From assembly GCA_904063045.1 (NCBI GenBank), contig CAJFCJ010000019.1, positions 2,920,684 to 2,984,683 of the forward strand: 64,000 bases of DNA, written 5' to 3'. Source of the stretch: Dimorphilus gyrociliatus (lineage: Eukaryota > Annelida > Polychaeta > Dinophilidae). Positions 47,401 through 60,000 of the stretch are shown one piece after another. A program made the translations under genes and the position numbers. Each line of letters begins with the position of its first letter. Positions within the stretch are counted from its first letter, which is position 1. The notes below the pieces were generated by a model that worked only from the letters and a program-made list of their open reading frames with translations, was not told the origin of the DNA and did not search any database.

Positions 47401-48007
47401 TAGTTCCTATACTGTTAAAAATAACATCTAAAGAACGTGGCATGACACCCGGGTTTTTAGGTTCTCCTTGCATAGTATATGTTTTGCCACTGTTTGTCAC
47501 CCCATATGTAAAAAGTAGAGAATTTTGTCCTGATAAAAACGTCTTAACTGCAGGTAACATTGTGTTATCAAAAAATACTTTCTGAGATGTATTTTCTTCA
47601 AATATTCTTGAAAAAGTAAATTTTGATGCCTGAACTTTCCCTTGGGTATGAATTTGATTTTTATAACGATGGCTATCCTTTGGAGCATGCATCAATAGGG
47701 TTCGATTGGATGTTATATCTACCATATCCTAAAAAAGAATTAATACTTCATTTGGAAAGTAAGTATAACACTAATATCAACTTACCCTAGGTCCCTCCGA
47801 TTCCCGTTTGCCATTTTCATCTTGAGGTTTGACTCTAAGATATACTTTCATATGTTCATCGTTTACATTTTCCCCCTCACACGCTTTGAAATCATTGTCC
47901 AAATCTCGTTTTAATAATCCAATTTTTGGAATATCCGTACTTATTGAACCCTTCCGAAATGAGGGGTCCAAATATGACTCGTACAGCTCCACGGTCAATC
48001 GATTCAT
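41465..48007 (-). CDS. KIF20-like: KIF20-like (kinesin-6) mitotic kinesin with long coiled-coil tail
   Basis: ATG at 48005-48007, TGA at 41465-41467. The motor lies at the N-terminus (exons 47779-48007, 46985-47725 and 45912-46922): VYLRVKP, FSRIFEENTSQ, P-loop GVTNSGKTYTM, NQHSSRSHGIF (switch I), LAFCDLAGAERSS (switch II) and IVPFRDSKLTRLFQ. A long acidic insert between LDVIFNSI and YASYAEIYNEFIYDLL is the mark of the KIF20 (MKLP2/MPP1) branch of kinesin-6, which acts at the spindle midzone and in cytokinesis. About 2,000 residues' worth of DNA then encodes coiled coil in many exons; the large exon at 43777-44860 is a run of 18-residue repeats. The end is basic (KTRKKRITV, SSRRVKKTS, ARQRRRGKE), possibly nuclear-localisation or microtubule-binding. 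The length favours KIF20B over KIF20A. Confidence 0.88.
43777..44860 (-). repeat. 18-residue (54-bp) coiled-coil repeats inside the kinesin tail
   Basis: Read on the minus strand, the protein breaks into units of 18, such as QLAEKQDYSERKTEDFER, QFSEKEELYHKKIEYIEN and QLTEKEEFSELAIQNLKI. About fourteen units can be aligned, nearly all with a hydrophobic at positions 2, 13 and 16 and an acidic/Gln-rich centre. Confidence 0.85.
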
Positions 48008-48588
48008 AACTTTGTCATGAAGTCTTTCTTTCTGACTAGATTCTCAAGATCAGACAAAAGATATGGTTACCTCTGAAAAATAAGTCACAGTTCCGAGAAA
48101 AAAACGATTTTTTTTGTGATAACAATATTAGAATTTTCTTCGTTTAAATATTTAATTTTTGCTCTTCTTTAAAATTTAATCAGTAAAAGATTGACGGAAT
48201 TCAAACTTCATGTAGCCAGCTAACGTCCAAATTTTCGTTCAATGGTTGACCAATCAACGGCCAGCTAAGAGTTTAAAAACGATTTCACGATTGGTTTAAA
48301 TATTTCAAAACATTGGACTACTGCCATCTGGTGGCAAATCATATAACTAATGGGAATTTTAAAGAATGCCTTGACGACTATTTTTTTGTGAAGAATTTAT
48401 AAAAAAGAAAAAAGAAACATAAATAAATTTTTTAATAAGAAATAGTATATTTTATTTAAATCGATATTCTATTATGTTTAAAGTACATTGTAATATAAAA
48501 TCTCAACGAAAGGTAACAATTTTTTCATTAATTAAAACTGTCAAAGCTTTTCTTCCTAAGAAATTATCTAAAAGCAATTCTGAATTGG
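48008..48588. other. Kinesin promoter and RNF126-like 3' region
   Basis: No gene. The complement of 48321-48334 reads CCACCAGATGGCAG, a full match to the vertebrate CTCF core, about 315 bp upstream of the kinesin ATG. Confidence 0.5.
48321..48334 (-). promoter_or_regulatory. Candidate CTCF binding site
   Basis: On the minus strand the 14 bases fit the CTCF core CCASYAGRKGGCRS at every position. It lies between the kinesin start and the RNF126-like stop. Binding depends on a CTCF orthologue, which this window cannot show. Confidence 0.4.
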
Positions 48589-49856
48589 TTATTCAGGTGC
48601 TTCATCAGCCATAGTTCCATCATTTCCCCTCGAACGATTACTTCCACTCGGTAACGTCAAATAGCTGTTAGCAGAAGATAAAGGGATTTCTGGTTCCTGC
48701 GTTGAAGTATCCGTAAGATTCATATCTTTTCTGCATATTGGGCATGTGCCGTGCTATATATATATATATAGACATATATATAGTCAGTATCGTTATTTAA
48801 AAAATGAACTATCAACAAACCAATTTTAACCACGGCATAATACATTCTTCATGATATCGATGTTTGCAAGGCATTGCTTTTGCTTTCTCTTCCAATTTAA
48901 AGGTTTCCCAACATACTGAACATTGGAGGGAATGAGAAACCTCTTCTGAACTAATTTTAACATCTACTAAGGACTTCATTTCATCTTCGGTTGCTGGTGG
49001 AGCTCCCGAACTTTCTAATTGATTTAATAATTGGGTAACGACTGAGTCTATCCCTCCCGGCCCCCAAGCGTAGTCACCAGGATCACCATGAAGGGTACTG
49101 AAAAGTACATAGCATATGTTAATAGTAATAATCGTTATTTTTTCATAGAAAATATATTACTTCAGTGAATTAGTCTACTATATGAACAAGTTATATAAAA
49201 GAAAACTTACTAAGTTCCAGCATTTCCAAATAATCTACCGCCTAAAACGTCCCGTAGCAACTGATCTAAAATGCTGTAAAGTAAATGTCGTTTAGCACAT
49301 AGATGATTACGAATGGAACTTATACAACGTTTCAATAGGCCCATTCGTTGTGCGGGGTCCATGTCTGTTGAGAGGATGACCAATAACAAAGTGCTCTATC
49401 TCATCCTCATCGTCACTACCTTCATTAGATATCTCCATCACACCTTGATCAAATATCTGAAATAGAGAAATGTTAGATTTTATAAGGAAACATACTCTTT
49501 TCTTACATTAAAAGTTGAAGGTCCATCCAACGTAGCACTCGTTCTGTTTTCAAGTAAATTTTACATAAGTAAATAAAAACTATATACAATCTTACGTTTC
49601 AGGATTTTCGATTTCTTCTATAAAGCCGAAATTACAAACGGGACATTGGAGATCCTGGTCAAAAAGAATTAAAGGGTTTGATATGCTATCGTGTAACAAG
49701 TGAAAATATCGTTCATCAGTCAAGTTGCCGTAAAATTAAGATAGAAACTAAAAAATATAATCTAACTTGACTAGATGACTGTGGTGTAATATATCGAGAG
49801 CATTTATGACAGTAAAAACGCTTGCGGTTCGGCCTTGCACGATATCTAGACTCCAT
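48589..49856 (-). CDS. RNF126-like: RING-H2 E3 ubiquitin ligase, RNF126/RNF115-like
   Basis: ATG at 49854-49856, TAA at 48589-48591, several small exons. The N-terminal zinc finger has FYCHKCSRYITPQ and then QCPVCNFGFIEEIENPE, the BCA2-type finger of RNF126/RNF115 that binds ubiquitin or BAG6. The C-terminal RING is complete: CSVCWETF, PCKHRYHEECIMPWL, HGTCPICRK (Cys3-His2-Cys3). Vertebrate RNF126 ubiquitinates mislocalised hydrophobic proteins and endocytic cargo in the cytosol; the same role is inferred. The tail after the RING is Ser/Asn-rich and short. The promoter is shared with the iRhom gene, whose start is 309 bp away on the other strand. Confidence 0.88.
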
Positions 49857-50164
49857 TTTGTTTCTGTTGGAGAAAGTTGTGTAAAAGATTGTGATACTTC
49901 AAAAAAAACCTGGTTATAGCTGTTAAAACAAAATTGCTTGTTTTTAAAATAAATAATGATTTATCTATTACATGATGGTTTTGTGACAGTAAAATATTTT
50001 ATATTTAAATGGTAATCAAATTAGCTGGTTATTATTGCTATTATACGATGGTGATTGGTCCATACCAGTTGTTATAGCACAAGAGATTCAGTTTATTTCC
50101 GTTTCCTGTGGCAACACCAAACTTTGTAAATCTTTCACAACTGCGAAACGAGGAAACTTAAGAT
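49857..50164. promoter_or_regulatory. Short bidirectional promoter, RNF126-like and iRhom genes
   Basis: 308 bp separate two ATGs read in opposite directions, so both promoters must lie here unless leader exons sit further away. No TATA box is clear on either strand. Confidence 0.5.
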
Positions 50165-53100
50165 ATGTCGCGGAATGAGATTGAAATGGATTATCATCCG
50201 AGCTGGAGTAGACAAGCAAGTCGAATGAGTACAAAAACTTCAAGATCCAGTGAAACAAAGCCTCCGATTGGCAAGTGAGTTAAGCGTCGTATTAGTATTC
50301 TTAAAAATTTTTTCGGACCAATTTCAGACGGGTTATTAATGGTATATCAGAGTTTTTTGGAGTAGTTGATACCGATCCCGCGGAAAATGAATCGTGGAAA
50401 AATAGAAAAATTCGATTGGCGTCATCTCATGGTAAACTTGACTCAGGAAAGGGAGAAGATTACCTAAACAAAGTATAATTTTATTTCAAATTGCGATGAT
50501 TCTCCCATATTGTATTTATTCCCCCAGGGATATTATGATACTACGGACAACGTATTTTTATCTTCTCCTACATATAATAGAGATATTAGCAGAAAATCTG
50601 AAGAGCATAAAGTTTATAGAGGAATTTCCACAGCATCAGGCACTTATAAAAGATGCTTATCTTCCCAAAAACAACGTCGTGGACGCACAAAAGAGTCAGT
50701 TCTTAAAATGACTGTAAATGGTATACGGAATTTGACGGTAATTAAAATAATTTACAATTTATTATTTTTAATTTATCATTTTTCAGACTCCCGTAAAAAA
50801 GTCTGAGAGGAAACCGCGTATGCATAGCAGGAGCTTTACACCTGCTAGCTTATCATCATTTCATGAAGATTATCTAGTGGTAAATTGTTTTATCTTAGCA
50901 AAACTGTATTATACTAACATCTTCTTATTTAGGACTCTGAAAAAAGTCGATTATCAATTACCGATGCCCTTTTTGAGGATGGGTTTTTCAGGGTTGCCAC
51001 ACCAACGTCCCCCCTACCTACAAATACTTTAAATCAAAAAATTTCTTTTCAACCAAAGACCATTCCAAGGAGGGGAGAAGGAGACGTCGTCGACAGTGGA
51101 GGATCTCGGCTGATAGCTCCCGAAGAGTGAGAGATCGGAAAATTTTCAAGATAAAATTGCAAATATAACTTTTTTTTTAGAGCTCGCCCAGTTAAAGCGG
51201 GATGGCAAATAGGAAGATCAAAACCTGCAGACGTGCCTGATACCCCTTTTGACTTTGTGGATAGTCCTTTTGCCGAAATGAAAAAAATTACAAGCAACAT
51301 GATGGATAGCGCCTTAAAATCAAACGAAAAAAGGTCTGTAGGTGTTGGCTTTGTTGGAAGATGTTTTGGCCGAGAGTATAAAAAAGGAGTTGATCGAAAT
51401 GAAGATATTAGAAAGCAAATTGATGAAATGGATTTATACAGACCTTATTTTACGTATTGGGTGTGCACCGTGCAGATATTAGTATTGTAGGCTATATAAA
51501 TTGATTTCAAGTAGCGAATACTAATAAAAGCTTTTTATTCAGCATTGTTGCTGTATCTGTGTATGGATTTGCACCAATTGGTTTTTCAGAAAAAGAAATT
51601 AAAGGAGAAGTATGTATCTATAAGCTTCATATAGCTATTCATCTAGTTCCTTTACCAGGTTATAACAGTAAGCTTAGCGTATCATCAAGTTTCCTATTTC
51701 GAAAAAGAAAACTTATGGATTGGTCCTAGAACGGTAAGAAAATTATTTTAAATTTCAGTGCAGATATCTTACATGTTTTGTTTCAAATAGGCTGATCTGA
51801 TTCATTTGGGATCGAAATATTCACCCTGCATGAGGAAAGATGAGAGTATTGAAAGTGGGATAAATAAAGCTAGAGAGATAGAGAAGAACACGGCCTGTTG
51901 TATCAGAAATGACGGTATCTAACAAGATATATTTTCAGCTTAATCAGTTCAAATACTGAATTTCACATGACAATTAGATTCTGGATGCGTCCAAACCGAT
52001 GAAGAGTCTTGCTCCAATATTCTATCATCTTGGCAAAAATGGACTAAGGATAAGCCTGGAAGTCAAGGGCTTACTTCTGGTTCCGTGTGTGGCCAAGATC
52101 CAGAGTATTTATATCATAATTATAATCCACTCCTTAATAACTTTCTTATCTATTTGCGACAGACTTTGTGACGACCCAGCCTCCAGTGGATCATTTAAAT
52201 GGAAAGATGATATCACTACCTGGCCTGTAAATTGATTGACTCTAGATATGAATAATAATAATAATAATTTTATCATATTTATATAGATTTGCAAAAGTAC
52301 TCGAAACGCATCCAAATCGGATGCAACAAAACGACATATGACTTGCGGACTTGTTGGTCGTCCTTGTTGTTTAGGAGTTAAAGGAAAATGTATGATAACA
52401 ACAAGAGAGTATTGTGATTTTAAGAGAGGATACTTTCATGAAGAAGCTACTCTTTGTTCTCAAGTGTCTTGCATGAATGAAATATGTGGTATGATAGATT
52501 TTTGGGATCCTAACAGACCGGATCAGTTTTATCGATTGTTTACATCTCTCTTTCTGCATGGAGGGTTGGTAGAATTTACATTTTTTACTTAAAAAGCTAA
52601 GTTGATTTTTTTTCGCTCAGAGTGGTTCAGCTTATCATTACTCTTTTGTTTCAATTTTTTATTATGAGAGATTTAGAAAAACTCGCTGGTTGGTTAAGAA
52701 TTGGTATAATTTACATAGGATCTGGTATTGCAGGATCTTTAATGTCTGCAATATTCTTACCCTATTATGTTGAGGTTTGTTACCTAATATATTAATATAA
52801 AAAGAATATATTACATATTACTTATTTCTCTTGTCAGGCTGGACCTTCCGGCTCCCAATTTGGCCTTTTAGCTTGCCTTTTTGTTGAAGTTTTCCAATCT
52901 TGGCAGATTTTGGCAAGTCCCTGGAAATCGTTGCTAAAACTGGGGTTGATTTTATTAGTACTCTTCATTGTTGGCCTTCTCCCTATGATTGATAACTATG
53001 CCCACATAGCTGGTTTCTTTTTTGGGCTGTTATTAGCGTTTGCTCTATTGCCATATCTTAAATTTGGAAAATTTGATAAAACGAGAAAGTTAATAACAAT

Positions 53101-53269
53101 AATCGTATCTTTACTTATAGCGATAGGTTTATTTGTTCTTTTAATCATACTTTTCTATGTTATACCTATATACGATTGCAAATATTGTCATTATTTCAAC
53201 TGCATTCCATTTACAAGCACCTTCTGTAAAAATCAAATTCTAAGCAATGAAACTGTTGTTAATGTCTAA
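50165..53269 (+). CDS. RHBDF-like: iRhom, rhomboid pseudoprotease (RHBDF1/2-like)
   Basis: About thirteen small exons, ATG 50165-50167, TAA 53267-53269, roughly 700 residues. iRhoms sit in the ER and at the surface, where they carry ADAM17/TACE and EGF-family cargo. Parts: a cytosolic N-tail with Ser-rich stretches; the first helix after RPYFTYW; the iRhom homology domain with [94 protein letters not shown]; then rhomboid helices [24 protein letters not shown] and [11 protein letters not shown]; ending [10 protein letters not shown]. In human iRhoms the catalytic-Ser position reads GPAG. Here it is GPSG (AGPSGSQFG, 52839-52865), so Ser is back but the iRhom Pro before it remains. The HxxxN of active rhomboids is not seen. 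Confidence 0.93.
52249..52268. repeat. AAT trinucleotide microsatellite
   Basis: Six or so AAT units in an iRhom intron. No function is suggested. Confidence 0.8.
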
Positions 53270-53618
53270 ACTTTTTAAACTTTCATTTTTATGTTTCTTT
53301 TCAAAAATTTATTTGACTTTACATCAAGTATACTCAATTTTTCAGAGCTTATTTTTAACTAATCCTGCTCAATTTTAGGTTGCTGTAACATTTACTTTTA
53401 TTCAATTAAGTCTTGTTTTTTATTTGCTACATGTTAATACAGGATATAAATCATTCTAATAATATTGTATTGATCGGGAATTTCTCTTATTTCTCATAGA
53501 ATTTTCAGTGTATTCCATAATATTTTATAAATAAACAAAAAAAGAGCGCGTAGTCAATCTACGAGTCACGTGATTTCTAGAGTAACGCCCTCTTTATTGT
53601 GAGTTTGTGTATACAAGA
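53270..53618. other. iRhom 3' region and LIG4 promoter
   Basis: 350 bp between same-strand genes. AATAAA at about 53529-53534 is a likely iRhom poly(A) signal, and TCACGTGATTT at about 53566-53576 is a palindromic E-box/USF-type site about 45 bp upstream of the LIG4 ATG. Confidence 0.5.
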
Positions 53619-56455
53619 ATGTCCGTCTCTGAAAAAGTGCCATTTGAAGAATTAGCCGGCTTATTAGAGAAGATCAGCCGTAAATCGGGTACAGAAACAA
53701 AGAAGGACTTATTAAGATTGTTTTTTGAGAAATGGAGAGCGTCTCACCAAAAAATTCATGAAGATGATAAAGATTCGGTTATAGATTTAATTTTTTTCTA
53801 TTTCTAGTCTATAAGTTCAAATTTATCAAATATAGAAGGATTCAGTATACCCAGCTATGCGTCTGATGCTACCCCAATTAGAACGAGAAAGAGATGCATA
53901 TGGTATGAAGGAGCACACTTTAGGGAAATACTACATCGACATTCTCGGTTTGGGGGGAAGTTCTGCTAAAAAATTACTGAATTATCGAGCTCCGACGAAT
54001 AAAAAGGGTACTCAGGATTCATCTGGAGACTTTGCCGCAGTTGCCTACTTTATATTAAAAAGTAGATTACCCGAAAAGGGAGACTTAAGCATTAGCGAAG
54101 TGAACGATCAGTTGGACAAAATATCACATGGCCATGCCAATAAAGAAAAATCACAAATTAAAAATGCTTTAACATTCCTATTAACTCACACATCGCCTTT
54201 ACAACACAAATGGTTAATAAGGATGCTTTTGAAAGATATGAAAATTGGAATGAGTCAGACAACTATTCTTAACGCTTATCATAAAGACGCCGATGATCTA
54301 TTTAATGTTAAAATGAACCTTCGAGAAGTTTGTGAATTGCTACGTGAACCGTCGAAACATCTTCATGAAATTGAAGTATCACTTTTTGCTGCTTTCAGAC
54401 CTATGTTGGCAGATCGTGCTCAGCCGCAAAATGCTTTAGAATCTTTAAATACACCCTTGTACTATATTGAAACAAAATACGACGGAGAACGAATTCAGTT
54501 GCATAAAGACGGAGATGAATATCGATACTTTTCACGTAATGGGCACGATTACACTCTAAGCTTTGGTAAAACTCCCTACGATGGATCATTGACTCCATAT
54601 ATATCTCACTGTTGGCCTGATGATATTGAGACTGTTATTCTTGATGGAGAAATGGTAGGCTACGACTCCACGACAAAAACAATTGGATCAAAAGCGGATA
54701 GTTTTGATGTGAAATCAGCATCTGGTGAAGGCGACTTATATCCTTGCTTTGTAGTATTTGATATTCTTTTGAAAAATAAAAAGGTTCTAACGAATCTTCC
54801 TTTGAGAGAGAGAAAAAAGGAATTAGAAGGAGCCTTCTGTCCAATAGACGGACGTATAGTGTTGACAGTTACAGCTGAGGCGACCTCGAATAATGAATGT
54901 ATAAAGGCGCTGAATGATGCTATAGATAATCGCTACGAAGGGATAATGATCAAGTCACCAGAATCTGTTTACAAGCCCCACTCAAGAAAAGCTGGGTGGT
55001 TTAAAATCAAGCCTGAGTACGTCGGAGGATTAATGGATGAATTAGACGTTTTAGTTGTCGGAGGTTCATTCGGAAGTGGACATAGATCTGGAATCTTGTC
55101 ACATTTTCTATGCGCCGTCGCCGATACTGAAGGAGTGATAAATGAAAACACAGTTTTTCATTCTTTTTGTAAAGTAGGAAGTGGCTACTCTCAAAAGGAG
55201 TTGTTAGAATTTAATAGAAAAATTAAAGATCACGTCAAAGATGCCAAGAAAGGAATTCCCAGCTGGTTAGAGTTAGCTTCTGGTCGACAAAAGCCTGATT
55301 GCATAATAGAACCATCCAAATCTGCAATTTTACAAATAAAGGCAGCAGAAATAGTGGAATCGGATCAATATAGGACTGGGTGTACTCTAAGATTCCCGCG
55401 AGTGATGAAAATAAGGGACGATAAAAGTTGGACAGATAGTATGACGGTTGAAGAGTTAAAACAACTACAAAAACAAGGAAAGTTGTACGGTAAGAAACAT
55501 ATGGAAGAAGACGACGGCTTAAACTTCGAAGATGAACCTAAAACTAAACGAAGACGAGGAGGTGGTACAAAACGAATTGTTAAGCCTACAGTAGCCGCGC
55601 ATCTGAGAGGTGTTGACGTTGATACCGTGGAAAAGTTGGATGAGCTTCTCCTGGGAAAAGAATTTTGTGTGGTGAACGCTGAAAGGAATCAAAGCAAGAT
55701 TCAATTGGAAAGTGATATTGTTGCTCATGGAGGAACAGCCGTTCAACATCCTGGTGAGAATACATGGTGTTGTCTAGCTGCAAAAACTAGCGTCAGGGTG
55801 AAAAATATGATAGCTAGTAAGCAACATGATATAGTCAAAGTGGAATGGTTATTAAGGTAAGTAATAGCTAAAAAATTTATGATTATTATCTCTAAAATAT
55901 TTCATTATTTTTAGTTGTTTCGAACAACAAAAACTTCTTTCATGGTCTCCTAAAGATATGATTTTTGCAAAATCAATAACCACCAATCAATTAGCAGAAA
56001 GATTTGATGAACATGGCGACAGTTTCACAAGTGACATCAATGATATTGATTGTCTAAAAGATATTTTTCGACAAGTCAAGTCGACTTGCCGCCTGAATTA
56101 TAAGGAAATTGCTGAAGTCGAAGAAGAATATTTTCCTCATGACTGCCGTTACGGACTTTTTCGTCTGTGTACTATTTACGGCGACTCGTACGAAGTTTTA
56201 TCGGATGAAAACACTGCTCGAAGCGAAAGTTCTCTTCCAGCCTACTTGTATTTAGCATCAGTATATGGAGCAAATATATCGAGTCGCCTAGACAAATCGG
56301 TTACACACGTGATAGTAGAAAACGATGATCATTTTAATGATTTGAATATTGTAAATCGATCTAGAAGGCAGAAATTTCGCATAGTAAGAAAAGATTGGAT
56401 CGACGAGTGCGTGAAAGAGGGAAAACTTTTAGATGAATCAAATTTTAAAGCTTGA
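53619..56455 (+). CDS. LIG4: DNA ligase IV
   Basis: Three exons, 53619-53777, 53836-55856 and 55915-56455, give 906 residues (human about 911). The nuclear enzyme seals double-strand breaks in non-homologous end joining, bound to XRCC4. The DNA-binding domain begins VPFEELAGLLEKI; YPAMRLMLPQLERER is a family mark. The adenylation site is YIETKYDGERIQLH with the catalytic Lys. Other nucleotidyltransferase motifs are FSRNG, ILDGEMVGYD, DNRYEGIMIKSP and GWFKIKPEY; the OB domain has TGCTLRFPRV. Two C-terminal BRCT domains follow (HDIVKVEWLL, then FRIVRKDWIDECVKEGKL), and the linker between them should carry the XRCC4 site. A basic stretch TKRRRGGGTKR may be a nuclear signal. The second exon joins at AATATAG/AAG, which restores the conserved spacing before YPAM. 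Confidence 0.97.
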
Positions 56456-57091
56456 TATTAAACCAACATACGGATTATTATAATCTATGATTATCTCTCT
56501 CTTTTAAATTGTACAGTATTCTTGTTTAGACTTTATTTTTTTTAATCAAATGTAAATTGCAAATGTTTATTAAAAATTTGAATCAAAAATTGTTCAAAAA
56601 TAGGATTTTTAAAAATAGATCATCTATATATTTTCTTTTTAATTAACGTTTAATAAGCTAAAATTTATTAATTACTTTATTAAGTTATTAAATATACATT
56701 CTGTATATTTCACATACTATTTACAATATACAATATTTATACAGTATATACTGCATTATAGTTAAACGAAAATCTTTATCTTGAGCATTAGGTTACTCAT
56801 TTCTTTAAATGGAATGAACATTTTTTTAATCATTATCTATGAGCTAGAAAAGAATGATTGAGAAGATTATTATTTACTTTTCTTTTTAAGGAAATGAGTT
56901 AAAATTTGATATTAGAGATAATACTAAAGCACTTGAGATGTTGTTAGCTTCGATTAATTCCTTTTTAAAATCAATAAATTATTCATTAACCAATGATTCT
57001 AAAATTGGTATGATTTACCAATCTTAGGTTTTTAATTGTCTCAATGTAAAAAAATGTTTTAATTTGATACTCTCAATTAGATAATTACGTT
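56456..57091. other. Convergent AT-rich 3' gap
   Basis: No gene. Very AT-rich 3' ends of LIG4 and the lectin gene, with a TACAGTATATACTG palindrome-like word at about 56740. Confidence 0.5.
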
Positions 57092-60000
57092 CTATAAGTC
57101 TCGATTTGTACATTTCTCATATTGACAATTTTTCGGCCTATTTTCTATGTCTAAATCGTAATAAATTCTCCCGTCTTCTCCTTTACATGGGAGAGGCAGA
57201 GTTCTAACGTGACTGTAATGGCTACAATAGGCTGTAGGTGGAGCCGTGTTTCTTACTTTCTTTTCCATCCTTTTCTTGACAATAAAGAGAACAATTAGAG
57301 GAATAACGAAGGCTATTAAGACACCTGCTATTAGCGACAGTGTCACTGGTAAATCTCTGTCGAACGCCTTCTCCCACTCGGTAGATCTAGCTGCTGAATA
57401 AGAGAGTTGTATTTATATCAAAGCATGTAATCTACTTCTCTTTACCTTTATAGCAATTAGGAAGAGAGGGTTTCCAGCCAGTCGCAAAGCAAGTGTGGAC
57501 AGTTGTTTGATGAGAATTGGAATTACAAGTCAGTCTTATAGAGCCGTTACCATAATTATAAGTCTTGAATGATGTTAATTGAGATATAGGACAAGCCATT
57601 ATTACTGCAATTTATAATAAACTATTACTAATAATAATATATACAGTACATTTGAAAATGAAGAAAATGGAGACTTTTCTAATATTAAAAAGAGGACATG
57701 GAATATATTAGAAATAAGCTAAAATAGATCACAACTTTTGTCTTTTATTGTAAGCTAATTCATACACGTATTGTCTTTCCAGTTGCCAGAATTTTACTAT
57801 ATGCTCTCTAATCTAAAGCAGCTTTTGAAGATTACTTATCCTTTTATCCCAAGTTGAATAAAGTATCTGAGAAAGTTTAAATGATCTCCCACGAGATTTA
57901 TAACTTTAAGTATTGGAAAAAGTGCCATTGTTAAAAATAATCCAAAAGTAAATTAACTATTTAGCTCAAAGATTCAATCGAAATAGAAAATTTGATAAAA
58001 CAATAAATCAGTTTTGTCTATGAATAAATACCTCTATATAAGATGGTAACGTTCCAATCCTTAACTACTGTGATTTTATGAGATACAGATAGAAAGCTAG
58101 TGGCACAGACGTCCTTTTCATTCTGCCAATTGTCTTCTAATACTCTAAAATTGCATGGTTTGGCTCTAGACACAACAGATAACTCAAATCGAAAACCAAT
58201 TTTCGTATTGAAGATTATAGGGCAGCATGTTTCTTCATTTTTTTTTGGTGAAAGTATTGCTGTTTGTACACCAGTCGGCTCGAGATAATAAGGGTTTCTT
58301 TTGCAACCATGGCAAATATTCCTGTGAATTGCTGAAAAACATAAACGTCAAGAATAATGAGTATGCTCTTTTAAGAAATAAATAAATATAGTAAAAAAGA
58401 AACAGTCTTGAAGGTATATATTTTAGCGAAATAATTACGCCAAACCATCTGTGTATATGTTTAAACAATACTACCTAAAGAATAAGATAAATCTAAATAC
58501 TAAGGAAATTTACGGGGTTAAAACAACCCATTACGAAAAGCTAAATTTTCAGCAACCTAAAACGTCATGATACGCTCTTCTTCCACAAAAGAGAAAACGT
58601 TCTGTTTGTAGTATAACAAAATACCGCATTTGCTCATCGCAATTACTAAATGCAAACAAATATGAAGGTCGAAAAATAACAGTAATTTTATACTAGTAAA
58701 ATGATGTTTCATATCCCATGAGAGACCTGGTACGTCAGTTTTAGTTTGATAAAGATATGCAATATACTCTATGTGCATAGCATATATACAGTATATATAC
58801 TGTATAAGTTTATATGCAAAGCAAATAGAATGTCTGGCTCAGGTATGGGCAATAGTTTAATATTCGTAAATGAAGATATGATAAAAAATACCCCAAGGCA
58901 CTTTCCTTCGCTTGATATAAATCCTTTACTCTATTTATTGTTAAAGACTTAATGTACTTTATTCAGGTATTTCAAACCGTATTTATATCATTAAATGATT
59001 TTTGTCTTATATTTAATTCGACTTCGACTATAGAAGTAAAAAGCTACACACTTGTTACTGTAAGTACCAATGTTTCCATATCCATATAGTTTATGAATTA
59101 TTCAACGCTCAATTAACAGCTACCAGACGTTAATTTTCATGACTTTCTCAGTATACAACAAATATAGGATAGGATTATAAGAAGTTTTACCTTTTACACA
59201 ATCGTAACCAATATCCAGGTAATTTTTCAGTTCGTTATTCTTGCAAGGTTTCCTTCCTTCCAAGTGACCGTCAGGAATTAGAAATTTACAGGTAGCGTTC
59301 CCGTTGCATTTTTTCTGATAGTATTCCAAAGCATTGACACTACAGCCAATATGACCCATCGTCTCTTCCACGCAACTGCAATGATATAAAGAAACACTTT
59401 AATGTTCGAATTTTCAAAGAGTAAAAGCACTACTGTATTTTATTCTGTACTTTGTCTTTTATTGAGCAGAGAGATTAAAAATTGCTTATAATTTACTAAG
59501 TATTGAACAATCCAAAGTGAAAATTATACGATTTTCTCTTGTCTCTTTTATGTCCCCAAATGCCCATTCAATGTTTGCACTTACTAATGGGAACTGATAA
59601 CGGGTCGCCTGGGTCATATTTTCTTATTTATATAGACGTTTTATGCCATTTACTAAATTCTGAATACGTGGAAAAGTTCGTATTCCACCATGCAGAATAT
59701 TCTGCAATACTACTGTATAAATAATTATGTCATCTGGAAAAGTTCTCTATCGTTTTTCCGACATTTCTGGGCCTATGTAGAAAATAGGTAGCACATTTTA
59801 ATCTCTTGAGAGAAAGTAATCCCTAGTGAAACAGAGATCAAACGTTAAGTTTTATTATAATATTCTTTTATTTTTTTGTCCATAATTCAAAGCGGAAACG
59901 TAATTTGGTAGCAAAAGCGTATTTATTATCTATTTATAATGGGATATCCCCTTTTTAGCGTTAATTGATATTATAAAAGTAGCACATATTGAGCTGGTAG

